Of a DNA stretch of 64,000 bases, positions 58,199-64,000 are shown piece by piece. The stretch comes from Bacillus sp. HNG (GTDB taxonomy: Bacteria > Bacillota > Bacilli > Bacillales > Bacillaceae_L). The notes beneath the pieces were generated by a model. That model searched no databases and had not been told where the DNA came from. It saw only the letters and a list, made by a program, of their open reading frames with translations. The number at the start of each line of letters is the position of its first letter. The first letter of the stretch is position 1. Location: the NCBI RefSeq assembly GCF_003400205.1, contig NZ_QUQV01000008.1, forward strand, positions 62,001-126,000, given 5' to 3'. A program made the position numbers and the translations under genes.

Positions 58199-58219
58199 AA
58201 AGCGCCCGTTTGAGCACTT
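58199..58219 (-). terminator. Terminator of the 64-residue membrane protein gene
   Basis: AAGTGC pairs with GCGCTT on minus (one G-U) across an 8-base loop, then TTTTTTT. Confidence 0.65.
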
Positions 58220-58224
58220 CATTT

Positions 58225-58419
58225 TCACACATACATCTTTATATAGATTCCAACTGCAATCAAAGAGAGCAGTATGACAACTGCATAAATGACGGTTAGG
58301 TTGATGCTGTTTCTCTTCGTTTTTTCACGGTAGTTCGCATCGCCTTTCCCTGCTATTAGCATGGTTCCGATCAGTGCGATAATACCAATCACGATAACAA
58401 GTATAATGGCTATTTTCAT
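58225..58419 (-). CDS. Small two-helix membrane protein
   Basis: 64-residue protein with two hydrophobic helices (KIAIILVIVIGIIALIGTML and INLTVIYAVVILLSLIAVGI) linked by a charged loop, GKGDANYREKTKRNS. The loop pattern YREKTKRN is seen in small Bacillus membrane proteins of unknown role. GAGGTG lies before the ATG. It follows the EamA gene by about 20 bases on the same strand and probably shares its transcript. Confidence 0.68.
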   Translation of the reverse strand: MKIAIILVIVIGIIALIGTMLIAGKGDANYREKTKRNSINLTVIYAVVILLSLIAVGIYIKMYV

Positions 58420-58438
58420 TTATTTATTTTCACCTCGA

Positions 58439-59356
58439 TTATAGAGTTGTCTCTTTTTCAACCAAAGACTTTTTCGGAAGCCTTTCACTCTTTTCTTGAA
58501 CGATGATTACGGCGGCAATCACCATGATAATCCCAACATATTGCCACGCTTGCAATGTTTCCTGGAAGATAAAAAAACCGATAATGGCAGCAACGACAGG
58601 TTCAATGGTTGCAATGATGGAAGCCCTACTTGATTCAATATGTTGTAATCCTTTTGTATATAGAATAAATGCCAGCATCGTTGATAGAAAGCCAAGTCCT
58701 ATGATATACATCCATGATTTAATATCTGCAAACAAGTTCAGCGAGGACCAGATTCCGCTAAACGGCGTCACGGCAACTGCTGCAAAAATAAACGTATATA
58801 CCGTGACAGTAAGAGAATCATATTTTTCAAGAGCAAACTTGCCAAAAATGCTATATAGCGCGTAAAAGAAACCAGAACCGATTCCTACTATCAGTCCGAA
58901 CAGGGAGATTGTACCTGTAAAGTTCGGAAAGACTCCAACTACAAACGCACAGCCTACTATGGTTACAGCAAGGGCCAACATTTTTCGAATGGTGAGTTTC
59001 TCTTTAAATAGGAATCTTGCAAAAATCGTGACAAATGCAGGTGCAGTATAAAGCAGTATGGCGGCAACGGATATCGATGTTTCCTCAATTGCCACAAACA
59101 TGCACCAGTTAAACAGGACAATACTAATGATTCCAGTTCCAATAAAATATTTGCTGTCGGACATCTTGATTTTAAAGGCATGGGGGTTTTTTAATAATGC
59201 ATATGTAATCAGAAAAATGGAAGCAGCAATTGCTCGTACTGCCACAACCTGTAATGGCGTAAAACCAATTGCGTACAGATTGCTTACAAATAAGCCGATA
59301 ATCCCCCATAATGATGCACCTGCTGCAATTGAAAGCCCCGCCATTTTTTTGTTCAT
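58439..59356 (-). CDS. EamA/DMT family transporter
   Basis: 305-residue drug/metabolite transporter with ten helices in two EamA repeats. The first repeat starts GASLWGIIGLFVSNLYAIGF and ends VTIVGCAFVVGVFPNF; the second has GFFYALYSIFGKFALEKYDS, TMLAFILYTKGLQHIESSRA and SIIATIEPVVAAIIGFFIFQ. This is the amino-acid/metabolite exporter-like branch. The frame opens at 59449, but GGGGGAAGC before ATG 59356 gives the family start. Substrate unknown. Confidence 0.88.
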   Translation of the reverse strand: MNKKMAGLSIAAGASLWGIIGLFVSNLYAIGFTPLQVVAVRAIAASIFLITYALLKNPHAFKIKMSDSKYFIGTGIISIVLFNWCMFVAIEETSISVAAILLYTAPAFVTIFARFLFKEKLTIRKMLALAVTIVGCAFVVGVFPNFTGTISLFGLIVGIGSGFFYALYSIFGKFALEKYDSLTVTVYTFIFAAVAVTPFSGIWSSLNLFADIKSWMYIIGLGFLSTMLAFILYTKGLQHIESSRASIIATIEPVVAAIIGFFIFQETLQAWQYVGIIMVIAAVIIVQEKSERLPKKSLVEKETTL

Positions 59357-59438
59357 TAGCGCTTCCCCCGATTTACGTATTGCCAATATGTTACCAAATT
59401 TCGAAAGACTTGAAAAGAATAATCCTTTGCATACAAAA

Positions 59439-59466
59439 AAGCCAAGCAAACCATTTGCTCAGCTTT
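59439..59466 (-). terminator. Terminator of the lipoprotein gene
   Basis: AAGCTGAGCAAA pairs with TTTGCTTGGCTT on minus, followed by TTTTTT. Confidence 0.75.
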
Positions 59467-59471
59467 TCTTA

Positions 59472-60185
59472 TTATCTTATAGGTATTTCAAACTCTTCTT
59501 CACCTAAGAGCACTTTCAGAATTAACGGTTTATCGGTTTCAGATACCGGTGTCGGAACTTGGAAATAAATATGTACATTCCCCTTCGTTAACGGATCTAC
59601 ACTAGCCCCACCAAATTTTGTACCATTCTCTTCCTCGGTTGCAGCTAAGCTTTCAAACTCATGTTTACCATCATATAGTAAAAAGAATTTTACCGGTGCC
59701 AGCTTGTGACCATAGTGAAATATATCTGTTGTATCATTGTTAATCGTTCCTGTTATATGAAAATAGATTTGGGAATCCGTATTTGTACTACGACTTGCCC
59801 AAGTATCATTCGGGTCTGCATTGGAAGTTGAAAATTCTTTGACAAAAGACGCATTCGTAAGAGTAATTTCGACAGAGTCATTATCATAATAAAATACCTT
59901 ATCGGAATCAAATACATTTTCAGCTGGTTCTACTGATTTTTTCTCATCATCACTAGAAGATCTAAAAACCTCTGCATCTTTGTTTTTATCTTCTTTATTA
60001 TTTTCTTCTGTTTCTTTCGCTTCTGAGTCCTTTTTCTGATCATCTGTCTCAGTTTCTGCTCCATTCGTAGTAGACGAATCAGACTGGTTGTCACTGTCCT
60101 TTGCTGCTTCATTTGAACTACCACAGGCTGCTAAAAACACAGCTAATACCAATGTTATAAGTATACTTCCCCATTTTTTCTCCAT
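59472..60185 (-). CDS. Lipoprotein with Ser/Asp/Lys-rich linker
   Basis: 237-residue lipoprotein. Signal MEKKWGSILITLVLAVFLAA with Cys21. A low-complexity linker (about residues 24-85) of Asp, Glu, Lys, Ser and Thr reaches out from the membrane. The C-terminal domain (about 90-237) looks Ig-like, as in DUF4352/DUF5068 lipoproteins: YDNDSVEITLTNASFVKEFS, SQIYFHITGTINNDTTDIFH, VKFFLLYDGKHEFESLAATE and NVHIYFQVPTPVSETD. The frame opens at 60305, but GGGAGG precedes ATG 60185. Function unknown. Confidence 0.78.
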   Translation of the reverse strand: MEKKWGSILITLVLAVFLAACGSSNEAAKDSDNQSDSSTTNGAETETDDQKKDSEAKETEENNKEDKNKDAEVFRSSSDDEKKSVEPAENVFDSDKVFYYDNDSVEITLTNASFVKEFSTSNADPNDTWASRSTNTDSQIYFHITGTINNDTTDIFHYGHKLAPVKFFLLYDGKHEFESLAATEEENGTKFGGASVDPLTKGNVHIYFQVPTPVSETDKPLILKVLLGEEEFEIPIR

Positions 60186-60361
60186 ATTGATCCTCCCATC
60201 TTTTCTCCAAAATTCATTATAGTATCCAAATTTTGGGTAAACAACAGGAAAGAGAATAATTAAGGAAAAATAAGAAAAAACTCCCTTTTTCACAAAGAGA
60301 GACACAAGACTTTTTCACTATATTACAATTAAAAACCAGACTTTATACTCATTCGTAACTT

Positions 60362-61972
60362 TTACCTTTTATAAAAATGATACTGATTTTTTCCTTTTCG
60401 CTTCGCTTCAAACATGGCCATATCAGCATGTTTCATAAGAGCATTTACTGCGCCTCCGTGCTCCGGGAAAAAGGCAATTCCTATACTAGAGGTCACAAAA
60501 ACGGAAAACTCCCCGATAATGACGGCCTTCTGAACCGATTGAATAATCGTTTCAGCTAATCGCTTTGTTTCCTCAACGTTTGTGTCGGGAAGGAAAATAT
60601 TAAACTCATCCCCTGCCATCCTCGATAACACGGCCTTTTCTGGTACAATTTCTTTCAATCTTGTTGAAATATGCTGAATAAGAGTATCACCCACATCATG
60701 TCCATACGTATCATTAATCGCTTTGAATCCGTCTAAATCAAGGAATAATACCGAAAGTGGTTCTCCCTTATCAATTTCTTTTTCTAGTTCTTTGGCAAAG
60801 TACCTCCGATTCGGCAGACCTGATAATGCATCATAGAAGGCGAGCTGGTACATCATCCTTTCTGCTTCTTTACGTGCGGTGATATCCGCAAAAAACACTT
60901 GGACAAATGTCTCTCCATCCATTTCGTACGGAGAACCAGAAACCTCAGCATAAATCGGGTGCTTATCCAGCCGAATCATGACTTCTTCGATTGCCTCAAC
61001 AGGTTTATCATTACGAATGGATTTCCAGCGACTTTTAATAATTTGATGATAGTCTGGGTGAATAAAGTCGAGAAAATGTTTTCCAATCATTTGCTTAACA
61101 TCCGTTCCCCCTAAGATTTTGATACCTGTTGAATTGATAAAATGAACGACTCCAAACTTATGAATGATAATCCCAATTGGTGCTAGTTCGACCAATCGCT
61201 TATAATGCTCCTCGCTCACTAATAAACGAGTTTGCATTGTTTGATCCCTGCTTGCTTGAAAAAGGAGGAGAACAAACATGATAAGAAGGAAGATTGTAAT
61301 TGTCGTCGCAATGGTAGACCCCGATAAAACATATCCCCCAAGACTCTCATTATGCTGATGGGAATCTAATTTTTCAAAGGTTGTCGCACTCATTCCAATG
61401 TAGTGCATACCTGCAATTCCACAACCTAAAGTGATAGAGCCGACTATTCCAAACCAAGTTGCATCACGATATTGAGAAAACAGCCAAAATGTCACCCATG
61501 ATCCGATGATTGCTGCAAGTAACGACAGAAGCAGCAACAAAGTTGCATAGGTAAGATTGGCCTCCATCTGCATCGAACGCATGCTTAAATAATGCATGCT
61601 AAAAATACCAAATCCCATTAAAAAGCTACTTATCACTACCGTTTTACGATTTTGAGAATGTAAGATTAATGAAAAAGCAAGAATGGAAAAGAGTACAATC
61701 AAACATAAGGAAGCAAGGACGAGCCAAATATTATAGGTTACGGTAACCTTAATATGGACAGCTAGCATTCCGATGAAGTGAACGGCCCACACACCGCCAC
61801 CCATCACGAGTGAGGCTGAAATCAACCAAAATTTATCATTTCTTGTGCTTGTTGCATCTCGATTGATTAAATGAAGCGCAACATACGAGGTAAAAATGCC
61901 AATTAAAATAGACAGCATAACCATCCCTATATGATACTCAGTCATATAGCTTTCTGGGTTAGAAAACAACAT
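60362..61972 (-). CDS. MHYT-PAS-GGDEF diguanylate cyclase
   Basis: 536-residue membrane enzyme predicted to make c-di-GMP. Residues 1-235 form an MHYT sensor with repeated motifs (VHFIGMLAV, MHYLSMRSM, MHYIGMSA), thought to bind metal or gas. A PAS domain follows (about 255-365), then a GGDEF domain (about 375-536). The active motif reads RMAGDEF, with AGDEF at 453-457; Ala in place of the first Gly occurs in some active cyclases. The inhibitory RxxD site is absent (PEKA at that place). No EAL domain. The c-di-GMP-I riboswitch at 55040-55116 is a possible downstream reader. Confidence 0.9.
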   Translation of the reverse strand: MLFSNPESYMTEYHIGMVMLSILIGIFTSYVALHLINRDATSTRNDKFWLISASLVMGGGVWAVHFIGMLAVHIKVTVTYNIWLVLASLCLIVLFSILAFSLILHSQNRKTVVISSFLMGFGIFSMHYLSMRSMQMEANLTYATLLLLLSLLAAIIGSWVTFWLFSQYRDATWFGIVGSITLGCGIAGMHYIGMSATTFEKLDSHQHNESLGGYVLSGSTIATTITIFLLIMFVLLLFQASRDQTMQTRLLVSEEHYKRLVELAPIGIIIHKFGVVHFINSTGIKILGGTDVKQMIGKHFLDFIHPDYHQIIKSRWKSIRNDKPVEAIEEVMIRLDKHPIYAEVSGSPYEMDGETFVQVFFADITARKEAERMMYQLAFYDALSGLPNRRYFAKELEKEIDKGEPLSVLFLDLDGFKAINDTYGHDVGDTLIQHISTRLKEIVPEKAVLSRMAGDEFNIFLPDTNVEETKRLAETIIQSVQKAVIIGEFSVFVTSSIGIAFFPEHGGAVNALMKHADMAMFEAKRKGKNQYHFYKR

Positions 61973-62062
61973 AAAAATAACACCTTTTCTGCGAATTTGC
62001 TTCGGTCCAATTACTTATCATTAGGATGGGTTATTTAGGAAAAACCATTCATTTTGATTAAA

Positions 62063-62090
62063 AAACCACGAAACGTTTGTCTCGTGGTTT
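62063..62090 (-). terminator. Terminator of the LacI-type regulator gene
   Basis: AAACCACGA pairs with TCGTGGTTT on minus, followed by TTTAATC. The stem is perfect over 9 bp. Confidence 0.8.
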
Positions 62091-62096
62091 GATTCA

Positions 62097-63098
<1,002 letters not shown>

Positions 63099-63127
63099 TC
63101 ATACCCATCCCTTTTTGAGAAAACTCG

Positions 63128-64000
63128 CTATATCGCTTCTTTGTAGCTCTTTTTCTTCAAAAACTTTAGTTTTGTTTCGGAAATGATGATTGCTGCAAGG
63201 ATAATGATTGCTCCGATGATCATTCGTACGGTTAATACCTCACTTAGAATGATGATTGAGAATACCATACCCCATAATGCTTCTGTTGATAATATGATCG
63301 CTGCATTCGTTTCGGTTGTGAATTTCTGCGCGACGGTTTGTAATAGAAACGCAATCGTTGTTGAAAATACACCTAAGTATAGAACTGCCGATACGCCTTC
63401 AATGCTAGCAGCAAAATCCGTTTCACCTTTGAAAAGGACTACGATAAAGCCTAAAACAGTAGCCGCCGCCATTTGGATGACCGTTAGCAACACAGGATCT
63501 TCATCCTTCACAAATTGGGCCGTGTAAAAAATATGAAATGCAAATCCAACCGCACATAATAACGTCAGAAAATCACCAAAGTTCACGCCTCCAGAGAGTT
63601 GCAAAGACATCACACCCACACCGGTTATCGCAAACACTGCACCTAGGAGTTCAAATTTATTCATTTTTCGTTTAAAGACGAAAAACGCAATTATCGGCAC
63701 AATCACCACATTCACCGCCGTTAAAAAGGCATTTTTCGATGGTGTGGTGTATACTAACCCAACTGTTTGCAAGGCAAATGCTAGGTATAGAAAGATTCCA
63801 ATGATTGAACCTTTGATAATCGTACTTTTTTTAATATGTTTTAGTTTCTTAAAAAAGACAAGGCTTAACAAAATGACACCAATCAGGAAACGGATCGCAA
63901 GGATTTGATACGGTGTGAAATGGTCAAGCGACACCGCACTTGCGACAAACCCACTTCCCCAAATGATGGCAACAATCGTAAGACCTAGTTCCCCAATATA
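63128..64000 (-). CDS. EamA/DMT family transporter (5' end outside window)
   Basis: Partial gene: the frame is open from 63128 to the window edge, reading YIGELGLTIVAIIWGSGFVA upstream of the internal GTG that would give 268 residues. Two EamA repeats are visible: IVAIIWGSGFVASAVSLDHF with FLYLAFALQTVGLVYTTPSK, and FLQTVAQKFTTETNAAIILS with TEALWGMVFSIIILSEVLTV. The true start lies a few codons past the edge. It ends 32 bases before the LacI-type gene on the same strand, so that regulator may belong to the same transcript. Substrate unknown. Confidence 0.88.
   Translation of the reverse strand, partial: YIGELGLTIVAIIWGSGFVASAVSLDHFTPYQILAIRFLIGVILLSLVFFKKLKHIKKSTIIKGSIIGIFLYLAFALQTVGLVYTTPSKNAFLTAVNVVIVPIIAFFVFKRKMNKFELLGAVFAITGVGVMSLQLSGGVNFGDFLTLLCAVGFAFHIFYTAQFVKDEDPVLLTVIQMAAATVLGFIVVLFKGETDFAASIEGVSAVLYLGVFSTTIAFLLQTVAQKFTTETNAAIILSTEALWGMVFSIIILSEVLTVRMIIGAIIILAAIIISETKLKFLKKKSYKEAI

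Overview
The window is low-GC DNA from an endospore-forming member of the Bacillaceae. Evidence for this is a tricistronic GerA/GerB/GerC germinant-receptor operon (28050-31955), a Spo0E-like phosphatase (32344-32520), a YjcZ-type sporulation peptide (9423-9524), DUF3231 coat-type proteins, AGGAGG ribosome sites, frequent TTG/GTG starts, and Bacillus-type trehalose genes (treP, treR) and fosB. The genus cannot be fixed from the sequence alone. I see no rRNA, tRNA, CRISPR array, phage or intact insertion sequence.

Layout. 1-8 kb: DinB protein, quinone-oxidoreductase-like enzyme, two GNAT acetyltransferases, DUF3626, PhzF isomerase, a guanidine-I riboswitch with the ykkCD SMR exporter pair, and an AlkD-like protein. 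Between these lie decayed genes: a frameshifted DUF3291 gene (4871-5334), a fused remnant of a second copy (1854-1971), and a C-terminal scrap of a PaiB-like gene (2142-2237). 8-11.5 kb: small spore-type proteins, a VOC protein and a LysM protein. 11.6-14.6 kb: a structured, terminator-bearing leader before an MFS exporter, then a second MFS exporter. 14.7-26 kb: GNAT and VOC enzymes, fosB, uppP, a sugar-dehydrogenase-like beta-propeller, a polysaccharide deacetylase, a 30-residue amphipathic peptide gene, and two copies of a MITE-like repeat. 26-33 kb: DUF3231 proteins, the ger operon, Spo0E-like and PaiB-like genes. 33-47 kb: small enzymes, two lipoprotein/membrane-protein operons, an SDR plus acyl-CoA-ligase pair next to a 52-bp tandem array, MOSC, HXXEE and PfpI proteins, a LytTR-DUF3021 pair and an M20 amidohydrolase. 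47-52 kb: zinc alcohol dehydrogenase, treP-treR without treA, a 53-bp tandem array and an FMN reductase behind a palindromic operator. 52-64 kb: PadR-DUF2812 pair, a c-di-GMP-I riboswitch before a 60-residue Cys4 protein, a UppS paralogue, an XRE-DUF2975 pair, an MHYT-PAS-GGDEF protein, a LacI regulator and two EamA transporters, the last cut by the window edge.

Overall this is an accessory chromosomal region rich in single-gene detoxification, resistance and modification functions: seven GNATs, four VOC proteins and six drug/metabolite transporters. Much of the interest lies in RNA and repeats: two recognisable riboswitches, one unassigned structured leader, two minisatellites of nearly equal unit length, and a repeat family that has altered the 3' ends of neighbouring genes. 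All calls come from reading the sequence; no database search or folding program was run.
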